DNA from: Mesorhizobium sp. Pch-S
GTDB taxonomy: Bacteria > Pseudomonadota > Alphaproteobacteria > Rhizobiales > Rhizobiaceae
Length of the DNA: 64,000 nucleotides
NCBI RefSeq assembly: GCF_004136315.1
Contig: NZ_CP029562.1
Span: forward strand, 2,733,501-2,797,500
Direction of reading: 5' to 3'
Shown here piece after piece: positions 21,103 through 31,191 of the stretch. The translations under genes and the position numbers were made by a program. Every line of letters starts with the position of its first letter. Positions within the stretch are counted from its first letter, which is position 1. Below the pieces are notes generated by a model, which had not been told where the DNA came from, searched no databases, and was given only the letters and a program-made list of their open reading frames with translations.

Positions 21103-21827
21103 GGCGTGGTTCTCCTGAAATCGGCATGCCAACCAAGCTCCGCAATGGCTCTTTCAATGGAGACCTGGCCGTTCGGCTCAGCGATGTTGTAGATGCCGGC
21201 GCCGCGATCGACGGCGAGCAACGCTGCACAGGCGGCCGCGTCGATGTGTACGGACGCGCCCGGTTTCGGTGTATCAAATCCGGTACCTGGACCATAGAAC
21301 TGGCCGTAGCGCAGGATGACGCCGTCCATCGGCGCTTCGAGAGCCTGACGTTCGAGCGCAATGACGCCGTTGATGCTGGTGGCACGTGGCCCCTCCGCGC
21401 CGGTATCGAGCGGGTCCTTCTCGTCATGCGGCAGCGGGCCGGGCGCATAGGCCCAGGCGATGCTCTGCACGATCAGTCGCCTGGCACCGGCCCGCTTTGC
21501 AGCCTCGACCAGATTGCGGGTGCCTTCGTCGCGGATGCGGGCGTTGCGCACGATCGCTTCGCTCATCCGTGCCGGGTCGAGATCCCTCGGCAGGTCGGTC
21601 AGCTGGTGGATGATGATCTCGGGCCTGGTTTCAAGCATGGCTGCCGACAGCGCGTCGGCATCGAACACGTCCACGATCACGGCAGTGGCGCCTGCCGTTT
21701 TCAGCTCCTCGCCTTTTGAGGCCGAGCGGGTGGTGCCCCACACCAGGTGGTCCTTTTCGACAAGCATCGGCGTGAGGCGTCGCCCGACCGCTCCGCTGGC
21801 CCCAGCGAGAAAAATTCTCATACCCAT
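21099..21827 (-). CDS. NAD(P)-dependent epimerase/dehydratase-like oxidoreductase
   Basis: 242 residues from the ATG at 21827, with GGAG 8 bases upstream; an ATG at 21821 is an alternative. Rossmann loop IFLAGASGAVGRRL at the N-terminus, VIVDVFDAD, and a SIAWAY.. segment in the place of the active-site serine region; the extended/atypical SDR group. The usual YxxxK is not obvious, so catalysis may differ from the classic mechanism. First gene of the SDR-cupin-marR operon. Confidence 0.85.
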   Translation of the reverse strand: MGMRIFLAGASGAVGRRLTPMLVEKDHLVWGTTRSASKGEELKTAGATAVIVDVFDADALSAAMLETRPEIIIHQLTDLPRDLDPARMSEAIVRNARIRDEGTRNLVEAAKRAGARRLIVQSIAWAYAPGPLPHDEKDPLDTGAEGPRATSINGVIALERQALEAPMDGVILRYGQFYGPGTGFDTPKPGASVHIDAAACAALLAVDRGAGIYNIAEPNGQVSIERAIAELGWHADFRRTTP

Positions 21828-21842
21828 TCGATCGTCTCCATG

Positions 21843-21881
21843 TATCAGTGTTCTGATATCAGTGTTCTGATATATGGTCAA
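21843..21881 (-). promoter_or_regulatory. SDR-cupin-marR promoter with tandem overlapping operators
   Basis: Two identical 16-bp inverted repeats, TATCAGTGTTCTGATA, at 21843-21858 and 21857-21872, overlap by two bases. On the minus strand TTGACC (21876-21881) and TATCAG (21853-21858) form a -35/-10 pair with a 17-base spacer, so the repeats cover the whole core promoter. The -10 lies 26 bases before the SDR start. A MarR-type repressor encoded at the end of the operon is the likely binder. Confidence 0.75.
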
Positions 21882-21974
21882 GCAGGTGAATTTGACCCGT
21901 TGCCGGGGTGCGTCTGCGCGCTTGACTTCCCAAGGCGATGATCTTCAATGCGGTCTCGTTTCGAGGGGACCAAA

Positions 21975-22370
21975 ATGGAATTTTCATTTCCTTGGCCGAC
22001 CACCCAGGGTGAGTGGCTCGCATGGTCGAGCGCGGCGATAACGTTGCTGCTCGGTCTGGCGCTGTTCTTTGCGCCAGGTCTCTGTTTCAAATTGCTGCGC
22101 TTGCAGCCTAAGCCGGAAAAGCCGGAGGCCATCGCCGAAGGGCGGGCACGCATGGCGGGTTTTTATCTCGGAGTAGGGCTCTGCGCGATTCTGTTGGCCC
22201 AGCCGCTGCTTTATATGGCGCTCGGCTTCTCGTGGCTGTTCACCGCCTTCGGGCGAGTGCTTGCCATGATGTCCGATGGCGCCAATACACCCTACAACTG
22301 GGGCGCGGTGGTTGTGGAGCTCGTGCTGGCGGTGTTGCCGCTTGCCTTCGCCTTTGGCTTTTTGCCCTGA
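21975..22370 (+). CDS. Small integral membrane protein of unknown function
   Basis: 131 residues from the ATG at 21975, preceded by GAGGGG. Three to four hydrophobic segments (SSAAITLLLGLALFFAPGLCF, MAGFYLGVGLCAILLAQPLLYMALG, VVVELVLAVLPLAFAFGF) with a basic cytoplasmic loop rich in KPEKPE. I do not recognise the function. It lies about 250 bp upstream of the ATP synthase operon and in the same direction. Confidence 0.75.
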   Translation: MEFSFPWPTTQGEWLAWSSAAITLLLGLALFFAPGLCFKLLRLQPKPEKPEAIAEGRARMAGFYLGVGLCAILLAQPLLYMALGFSWLFTAFGRVLAMMSDGANTPYNWGAVVVELVLAVLPLAFAFGFLP

Positions 22371-22616
22371 ATCGCGGTGAATCCGCCGCCAGCCATTGAA
22401 CTCGGCCGCCGGATGCGACAAAAGTGCCTTGAAAGCATGTCCGTGGACGCATTGCGGTCCTGAAAAGCCTGTGCTAGACGGCAACCGACTTTCGACCGGG
22501 GGACAGCGGAAGCCGCGTCCCTTGGCTTGAAAAAATGCAGTAAGGTCAAAGATTTAGCCAGAGTTTTCGCTCGCGCCAACGATCTGCGGCCTCTCAGACA
22601 AGAGAAAAGACGGTCC

Positions 22617-23176
22617 GTGGCCCAAACGTCCTCGCCAATCTCCGCTGTCGCAGAACGCTATGCGTCATCGCTTTTCGAGCTCGCGCTCGAGGCGAAATCC
22701 GTCGCCAAGGTCGAAGCCGATCTCAACAGCTTCGATGCTCTGCTCGCCGGCAGCGCCGATCTGAAGCGCCTGATCGAAAGCCCGGTGTTCACCACCGAGG
22801 AGCAGGTTCGCGCCATTTCCGCCATTGCCGAGAAGGCCAAGATCTCCGGTCTCGCCGGGAACTTCCTGCGTGTGGTGGCGGGCAATCGTCGTCTGTTCGC
22901 CGTGCCCGGCATGATCAAGGCGTTCCGCCGTATCGCTGCCGAGCATCGTGGCGAGACTGCTGCCGAGGTGACGTCGGCGCATGCGCTGACTTCGGCCCAG
23001 GAAGCAGAACTCAAGGCCGCACTGAAAGCCGTCGCCGGCAAGGACGTTGCGATCACCGTTACGGTCGATCCTTCGCTGCTCGGCGGCATGATCGTGAAGA
23101 TGGGCTCGCGCCAAATCGACACGTCGCTTAAAACCAAACTCAATTCGCTCAAGCTTGCACTGAAAGAGGTCGGCTG

Positions 23177-23177
<1 letters not shown>
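22617..23177 (+). CDS. atpH: ATP synthase F1 delta subunit
   Basis: 186 residues from a GTG at 22617 ([26 protein letters not shown]). The N-terminal six-helix bundle that binds the top of alpha3beta3 and the C-terminal [24 protein letters not shown] motif are typical. It links F1 to the b-subunit stalk. First gene of atpHAGDC; its TGA overlaps the atpA ATG by one base. F0 genes are elsewhere, as usual in alphaproteobacteria. Confidence 0.96.
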
Positions 23178-24706
<1,529 letters not shown>

Positions 24707-24736
24707 GGCGACGGAAGACGGGACCGGGTTTGAAGC

Positions 24737-25618
24737 ATGCCTTCACTAAAAGACCTTCGTAACCGCATCGCCTCCGTCAAGGCGACGCAGAAGATCACCA
24801 AGGCGATGCAGATGGTCGCCGCGGCGAAGCTGCGTCGTGCCCAGGAGGCCGCGGAAGCGGCGCGTCCTTATTCCGAGCGGATGGGCGCGGTGCTGGCCAA
24901 CATCACCCAGGCTGTCGGCGGTGGCGGTGACGCTCCCGCCCTCATGACCGGCACCGGCAAGGACGACGTGCATCTGCTCGTCGTCTGCACGGCCGAGCGT
25001 GGCCTGTGTGGTGGCTTCAACTCGCAGATCGCGCGTTTGGCTCGCGACCATGTCCGCAAGCTCCTCGCGGCCGGCAAGCAGGTGAAGATTATCTGCGTTG
25101 GCAAGAAGGGCTTCGACATCCTGCGCCGCGACTATGCCTCGCTGATCATCGACCGCGTCGACCTGCGCGAAGTGCGCACGCTGAGCTTCGCGAACGCGGA
25201 TGCGATCGCCAAGAAGGTGATCGGCCTGTTCAACGACGGTCAGTTCGACGTCTGCACGCTGTTCTATTCGAACTTCAAGTCGGTGATCAGCCAGATTCCG
25301 ACCGCGCAGCAGATCATTCCTGCCGCGGCAGTGGAAACTTCGGGCGAAGCCGCCAACGGTGCCGCTGTCTATGAATACGAGCCGGAGCCAGGCGAAATCC
25401 TTTCCGACCTCATCCCACGCAACATCGCGGTGCAGATTTTCCGGGCGTTGCTGGAAAACGCGGCCGGTGAGATGGGCGCCAAGATGAGCGCGATGGACAA
25501 TGCGACGCGCAACGCGGGCGACATGATCAACAGACTGTCGATCACGTACAACCGCCAGCGTCAGGCGCAGATCACCAAGGAACTGATCGAAATCATTTCG
25601 GGCGCCGAGGCGCTCTAA
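24737..25618 (+). CDS. atpG: ATP synthase F1 gamma subunit
   Basis: 293 residues. N-terminal helix [36 protein letters not shown] (given here in part) and the C-terminal helix [34 protein letters not shown] form the rotating coiled coil; the central Rossmann-like part holds ERGLCGGFN. It is the central stalk of the enzyme. Located between atpA and atpD on the same strand. Confidence 0.98.
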   Translation: MPSLKDLRNRIASVKATQKITKAMQMVAAAKLRRAQEAAEAARPYSERMGAVLANITQAVGGGGDAPALMTGTGKDDVHLLVVCTAERGLCGGFNSQIARLARDHVRKLLAAGKQVKIICVGKKGFDILRRDYASLIIDRVDLREVRTLSFANADAIAKKVIGLFNDGQFDVCTLFYSNFKSVISQIPTAQQIIPAAAVETSGEAANGAAVYEYEPEPGEILSDLIPRNIAVQIFRALLENAAGEMGAKMSAMDNATRNAGDMINRLSITYNRQRQAQITKELIEIISGAEAL

Positions 25619-25664
25619 GCGTGAACCGCGAAGGCAGGCGGCCTTCGCGAGGAGCACGCGGTAA

Positions 25665-27323
<1,659 letters not shown>

Positions 27324-27337
27324 TCGCAAAAACCAAT

Positions 27338-27361
27338 CGCGCGGGCGATGTCGTCCGCGCG
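27338..27361 (+). other. Hairpin between atpD and atpC
   Basis: CGCGCGG paired with CCGCGCG, extended inward by three pairs, with a four-base loop, then TTTCG. It lies in the 65-bp spacer and may lower transcription or protect the 3' end of atpD, so that less epsilon than beta is made. It is not a classic terminator. Confidence 0.5.
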
Positions 27362-27388
27362 TTTCGTTCCGAGCGTTAGTGAGACGAC

Positions 27389-27796
27389 ATGGCTAAAGCT
27401 TTCAAATTCGAACTGGTCTCTCCCGAGCGCCTGCTTGTCTCGGAAGACGTCGAGTCCGTCGTCATTCCGGGTGCGGAAGGCGAGATGACCGTCATGGCGG
27501 AGCATGCTCCGGTCATGACCACCATCAAGCCGGGCGTCGTCACGGTGAAGCCGGCTTCCGGCAATGTCCAGCGCTTCGTGGTGTTCGGCGGTTTCGCGGA
27601 CATCCTGCCTTCGGGCTGCACGCTGCTGGCGGAATCCGCCGTCGCCGTCGGCGACATCGACCGGGCCGACATCGCTCGCCGCATCCAGGAGGCGCGCGAG
27701 GATATCGCCGACGCCAAGGACGATGCGTCCCGCACCAAGGCCGAGCAGTTCCTGCACCAGCTCACCACGCTGGAAGGCGCGATCCTGCCTGCCTGA
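27389..27796 (+). CDS. atpC: ATP synthase F1 epsilon subunit
   Basis: 135 residues. Beta-sandwich domain (FELVSPERLLVSEDVESVVIPGAEGEMTVM, in part) with the HAPVMTTIKPGVV segment, then a C-terminal helical pair (RIQEAREDIADAKDDASRTKAEQFL). It inhibits ATP hydrolysis and couples the rotor. Last gene of the operon; a strong terminator follows. Confidence 0.97.
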   Translation: MAKAFKFELVSPERLLVSEDVESVVIPGAEGEMTVMAEHAPVMTTIKPGVVTVKPASGNVQRFVVFGGFADILPSGCTLLAESAVAVGDIDRADIARRIQEAREDIADAKDDASRTKAEQFLHQLTTLEGAILPA

Positions 27797-27816
27797 CGGG
27801 TTGCTTGCACAGAATT

Positions 27817-27848
27817 CAAAAAGCCGGGCTTCAACCCGGCTTTTTTGT
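27817..27848 (+). terminator. Rho-independent terminator of the atp operon
   Basis: AAAAAGCCGGG paired with CCCGGCTTTTTT, short loop, T-run. It starts about 20 bases after the atpC stop. Confidence 0.93.
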
Positions 27849-27894
27849 TGTCTGAAAACGATGGAGTTCTGCGTGGTCCTGAAGTTGCAGCGTA

Positions 27895-27947
27895 TCCAGA
27901 GCAATTCCGGCAGCGGTTTCCGTCCAGACTTGCATAAAAACAAATAG
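27895..27947. repeat. Palindromic repeat, long module (inverted orientation)
   Basis: Reads CCAGAGCAATTCCGGCAGCG, then GTTTCCGTCCAGA and a TGCATAAAAACAAATAG lead-in: the reverse complement of the module seen at 28998-29060. It joins the short hairpin module at 27948. Confidence 0.75.
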
Positions 27948-27983
27948 TTAGAGCGTTTCCGTGAAAAACGGAAACGCTCTAGA
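27948..27983. repeat. Palindromic repeat, GTTTCCGT hairpin module
   Basis: TTAGAGCGTTTCCGT paired with ACGGAAACGCTCTAGA. The terminal CTCTAG provides the TAG stop of the amidohydrolase gene on the minus strand, and the hairpin is placed where that gene's transcript would end. Confidence 0.9.
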
Positions 27984-28812
27984 CGCGCCAGAGGCGTTTC
28001 GCATTGGCTGAGAGCAGCTGCGACCGCTCGTCTATGCTCGTGCCCGCCAGCAAGGCGTGCGTGGCAGCGACCCAGGTCGAAAGCCCTCCGCCCAGCGTGC
28101 AGACCGGCCAATCGCTGCCCCAAACCACGCGATCCCAGCCGAAGCTTGTGATGACGTGCTCCGCATAAGGCCGCAGCGTCTCGACGGACCATTCATCCGG
28201 ATTTGCGTAGGCGACGATGCCCGAGATCTTGGCCACCACATTCGGCCGACGGGAAATCTCGGCGATATGCTCGCGCCAGGGATGCTCGATCCCGCCCTTG
28301 ATGTCCGGTACCCCGCAATGGTCGAGCACGAATGTCGTCTCGGGCGCGAGGTCGATCAGAGCGATGGCCTTGGGGATCTGGTGCGGCAGCACGCAAAGAT
28401 CGAAGGTGAGGCCGCCGCCGATCCGTCGGATGTTTTCGCGAAACAAGGCGCCTTCGGAGACATCATCCGGCACGACATGCAGCACGCGGCGGAAGCCCTT
28501 GACGAATGGCTCGCTGCGGACGCGGTCAAGATAGGCTGGAAAACCGCTCTCTTCCGGCCGGCAGGAAGCGATGGCGCCGCGCACCAGACTGTCCGCGTTC
28601 GTCGCCAGGGCCTTCACATGGGCGGTTTCCGCTTCGATGTCGTTCGGGTGGACATCCACCTCCATGTGGAATGCGCCTTCGATGCCCGCACGACGGGCCT
28701 CGAGCGCGTATTGTTCATGCAGAAAGTCGCGGTTGAGCGCCGGCACGCTGCTGAGCCAGGGGTAATGCAACGCCTGCCTGTCGATCAGGTGCAGATGGGT
28801 GTCGAAGATCAT
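27979..28812 (-). CDS. Amidohydrolase family protein, likely sugar lactonase
   Basis: 277 residues. Begins MIFDTHLHLID, a metal-binding HxH of the amidohydrolase TIM barrel; further ligands FVLDHCGVPD and the late VVWGSDWPVC are in place. This is the COG3618-type family that contains L-fucono-1,5-lactonase, L-rhamnono-lactonase and 2-pyrone-4,6-dicarboxylate hydrolase. The neighbouring SDR and FAH genes fit a deoxysugar acid pathway and so favour a sugar lactonase. It is divergent from those genes. The stop codon lies in a repeat element. Confidence 0.85.
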   Translation of the reverse strand: MIFDTHLHLIDRQALHYPWLSSVPALNRDFLHEQYALEARRAGIEGAFHMEVDVHPNDIEAETAHVKALATNADSLVRGAIASCRPEESGFPAYLDRVRSEPFVKGFRRVLHVVPDDVSEGALFRENIRRIGGGLTFDLCVLPHQIPKAIALIDLAPETTFVLDHCGVPDIKGGIEHPWREHIAEISRRPNVVAKISGIVAYANPDEWSVETLRPYAEHVITSFGWDRVVWGSDWPVCTLGGGLSTWVAATHALLAGTSIDERSQLLSANAKRLWRV

Positions 28813-28957
28813 GGAGCTTCCCTGAATGCGGCGGCGAAAGCACGCCCTGCTTCGACCATGAGAGCATCATTCCGGCGGGAAGGAAATGCTTCTTGGCGGG
28901 AAGCTTTTTTGCCGCACCGGCGGCAAGACGTGGTGGTCAAGGCAACTGCCCTTCCCT

Positions 28958-29060
28958 GGAGCATTTCCGTTACTGGCGGAAACGTGGAAACGCTCTAATT
29001 CTTTGTTTTCACGCAATTTCGGACGAAAAAGCGCTGCGCACTTCTCCCGAAATTGCTCTA
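28958..29060. repeat. Composite palindromic repeat (both modules)
   Basis: GGAGCATTTCCGTTACTGGC (imperfect hairpin with GGAAACG) followed by CGCTCTAATT, then the long module: TTTGTTTTCACGCAATTTCG, GCGCTGCGCACTTCT and CGAAATTGCTCTAA. It occupies much of the 311-bp space between the divergent amidohydrolase and SDR genes; the rest holds no gene that I can see and should include both promoters. Confidence 0.85.
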
Positions 29061-29123
29061 AGGTGCGGCCCCGGCGCGAAGGCGACCCAAAGCCAAGCCG
29101 CGCCTGCATCGAGGAGGAAGACG

Positions 29124-29855
29124 ATGGGTTCACTCGACGGCAAGACCGTGGTCGTGACCGCGGCCGCACAAGGTATCGGGCGAGCGAGTGCAATTGCTTT
29201 CGCCGAGGCGGGAGCGAGTGTCGTGGCCACCGACATCAACGAACCGCTGCTCGTCGAACTGGCCAGGACAAAGGGCGTTCAGGTCCGCAAACTTGACGTC
29301 CTCGACGATGCGGCGGTCAAGCAGGTCTTCGCGAAGATCGGTCGCGTCGACGTGCTGTTCAATTGCGCCGGCTTCGTCCATTCCGGATCGGTGCTGGAGA
29401 TGAAGGACGGCGATCTCGACTTTGCCTTCGATCTCAACGTCAAGGCGATGGTGCGCACCATACAGGCCGTGCTGCCAGGCATGATCGAGCGCGGTGACGG
29501 TGTCATCATCAACATGTCGTCAGTGGCTTCGAGCATCAAGGGCGTCCCCAATCGCTTCGTCTACGGCCTTACCAAGGCGGCGGTGATCGGGCTCACCAAG
29601 GCAGTGGCTGCGGATTTCATCACCAAGGGCATCCGCTGCAACGCCATCTGTCCCGGTACCGTCGACAGCCCATCCTTGGAGGGACGCATGCGTGCACAGG
29701 GCAACTATGAAGATGCGCGCGCCGCTTTTCTTGCCCGCCAACCCACCGGCCGGCTCGGCACGCCGGAAGAAATCGCAGCGCTCGCGGTGCATCTCGCCGG
29801 CGCCACCTACACCACCGGCCAGGCATACGCCATCGATGGCGGCTGGACGCTGTAA
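29124..29855 (+). CDS. SDR family oxidoreductase, probable 2-keto-3-deoxy-L-fuconate dehydrogenase
   Basis: 243 residues from the ATG at 29124, with GAGGAGG upstream. Classical SDR: TAAAQGIGRASAIAF (TGxxxGxG-type loop), NCAGFVHSG, INMSSVASSIKGV with the active serine, YGLTKAAVIGLTK as YxxxK, and CPGTVDSPSL. The whole closely follows the pattern of human DHRS6/BDH2 and of bacterial 2-keto-3-deoxy-L-fuconate 4-dehydrogenases. The FAH-type gene 26 bases downstream would hydrolyse the expected 2,4-diketo product. Activity on rhamnonate- or hydroxybutyrate-type substrates cannot be excluded. Confidence 0.88.
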   Translation: MGSLDGKTVVVTAAAQGIGRASAIAFAEAGASVVATDINEPLLVELARTKGVQVRKLDVLDDAAVKQVFAKIGRVDVLFNCAGFVHSGSVLEMKDGDLDFAFDLNVKAMVRTIQAVLPGMIERGDGVIINMSSVASSIKGVPNRFVYGLTKAAVIGLTKAVAADFITKGIRCNAICPGTVDSPSLEGRMRAQGNYEDARAAFLARQPTGRLGTPEEIAALAVHLAGATYTTGQAYAIDGGWTL

Positions 29856-29881
29856 CCATTGGGATTGAACTGGAGGACTGT

Positions 29882-30727
29882 ATGAAACTTGTTCGCTATG
29901 GCGCCGCCGGCGCCGAAAAGCCCGGTCTCGTCGATGCGGACGGCACCATCCGCGATCTGTCCGGCCACGTCGCCGACATCGGCGGCAAGGCCCTGGATCC
30001 GGCGTCGCTCGCCAGCCTTGCCAGGCTCGATGCGAAGGCCCTGCCGGCCGTCTCCGGCAAGCCGCGCTTCGGTGCCTGCGTCGCCGGCACGGGAAAGTTC
30101 ATCTGCATCGGTCTCAACTATGCCGACCATGCCGCCGAATCCGGCCTGCAGGTGCCACCAGAGCCGGTGGTGTTCATGAAGGCCACCTCGGCCATCGTCG
30201 GACCGGATGACGACGTCCTCATCCCGCGCGGATCGCTCAAGACCGACTGGGAAGTCGAACTCGGCGTCGTCATCGGCAGAACCGCCAAATATGTCTCCGA
30301 AGCCGAGGCGCTGGATTATGTCGCCGGCTACTGCGTCGCCCACGACGTGTCGGAGCGGGCGTTCCAGACCGAGCGCTCCGGACAATGGACCAAGGGCAAG
30401 AGCTGCGACACCTTCGGCCCGACCGGGCCATGGCTGGTGACCAGGGACGAGGTCAAGGATCCGCAGGATCTCAAGATGTGGCTCACCGTCAATGGCGAGA
30501 CGATGCAGAACGGTTCGACCCGGACGATGGTCTATGGCGTGGCTTTCCTGGTTTCCTACCTGTCACAGTTCATGAGCCTGCATCCCGGCGACATCATCTC
30601 CACCGGCACGCCGCCAGGCGTCGGCATGGGCATGAAGCCGCCGCGCTACCTGAAAGACGGCGACGTCGTCGAACTCGGTATCGAGGGCCTCGGCACCCAG
30701 CGCCAGACGTTCCGGGCGGACGTCTGA
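29882..30727 (+). CDS. Fumarylacetoacetate hydrolase family protein, probable 2,4-diketo-3-deoxy-L-fuconate hydrolase
   Basis: 281 residues with the FAH fold: ICIGLNYADHAAESG, VVFMKATSAIVGPDD, a metal triad in DWEVELGVVIGR (two Glu) and AHDVSERAFQ (Asp), GKSCDTFGPTGPW, and STGTPPGVGMGMKPP. Length and motifs are those of the bacterial group that includes 2,4-diketo-3-deoxy-L-fuconate hydrolase, giving pyruvate plus lactate. Co-directional with the SDR, spacer 26 bases. A strong hairpin follows. Confidence 0.88.
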   Translation: MKLVRYGAAGAEKPGLVDADGTIRDLSGHVADIGGKALDPASLASLARLDAKALPAVSGKPRFGACVAGTGKFICIGLNYADHAAESGLQVPPEPVVFMKATSAIVGPDDDVLIPRGSLKTDWEVELGVVIGRTAKYVSEAEALDYVAGYCVAHDVSERAFQTERSGQWTKGKSCDTFGPTGPWLVTRDEVKDPQDLKMWLTVNGETMQNGSTRTMVYGVAFLVSYLSQFMSLHPGDIISTGTPPGVGMGMKPPRYLKDGDVVELGIEGLGTQRQTFRADV

Positions 30728-30732
30728 ATATC

Positions 30733-30768
30733 GATCACGCCGCCCTTCCGCAGAAAGGCGGCGTGATC
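30733..30768 (+). terminator. Hairpin after the FAH-type gene
   Basis: Perfect 12-bp stem GATCACGCCGCC / GGCGGCGTGATC with a 12-base loop, five bases after the stop. There is no T-run; probably a transcript end or stabiliser. Confidence 0.6.
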
Positions 30769-31191
30769 CCGACCTTCAGATCAGGCGTCAGCACGGCGAC
30801 GATTGGTGTTCCCCTGTTCGTCTGGCTCGACCTTTCGCCATGACGGGAGGCTGCAGCTGCGCTGAGCAGCAAAAAGCTGCAATAGCGCCCACAAGCGCCA
30901 GCGGTCCGGCTGTGACGCGACAGCCCTTCCGACGCTCTCCGGCTTTTTCGATTCAATGACCAGGCCGCGCCCACTTCGCGCGAAAGCGCAGGTCGCTTCT
31001 TCCAGGGAAGCACGAATTTATCGGAGACAGGACGACAAGGCCCCACGATGCGGAACACCTGGAACTTCGCTTTCTTCGATCATTAGCTGGGCGTTCTCGG
31101 GTGTCTAACATTATGAGGGCGCGTTCGGCGAACGGCTCTCGTAGGGACATCGGAACCCGCTTCGCGGGCTCTTTGATACGGGGATCGGGCA
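30769..31191. other. Spacer before the TonB receptor; no gene seen
   Basis: No convincing reading frame. Two GGAAC boxes (31052-31056, 31061-31065) could be -35 elements of an ECF-sigma promoter, with TTAGCT 17 bases further as a -10, but this is weak. A small hairpin CCCGC-TTC-GCGGG lies about 30 bases before the receptor start. TGA-N9-TCA at 30764-30778 is probably chance. Confidence 0.4.

Noticed and set aside
30764..30778. TGA-N9-TCA motif upstream of the TonB receptor
   Set aside because: GC-rich, overlaps the hairpin after the FAH-type gene and is over 400 bp from the receptor start; most likely chance.
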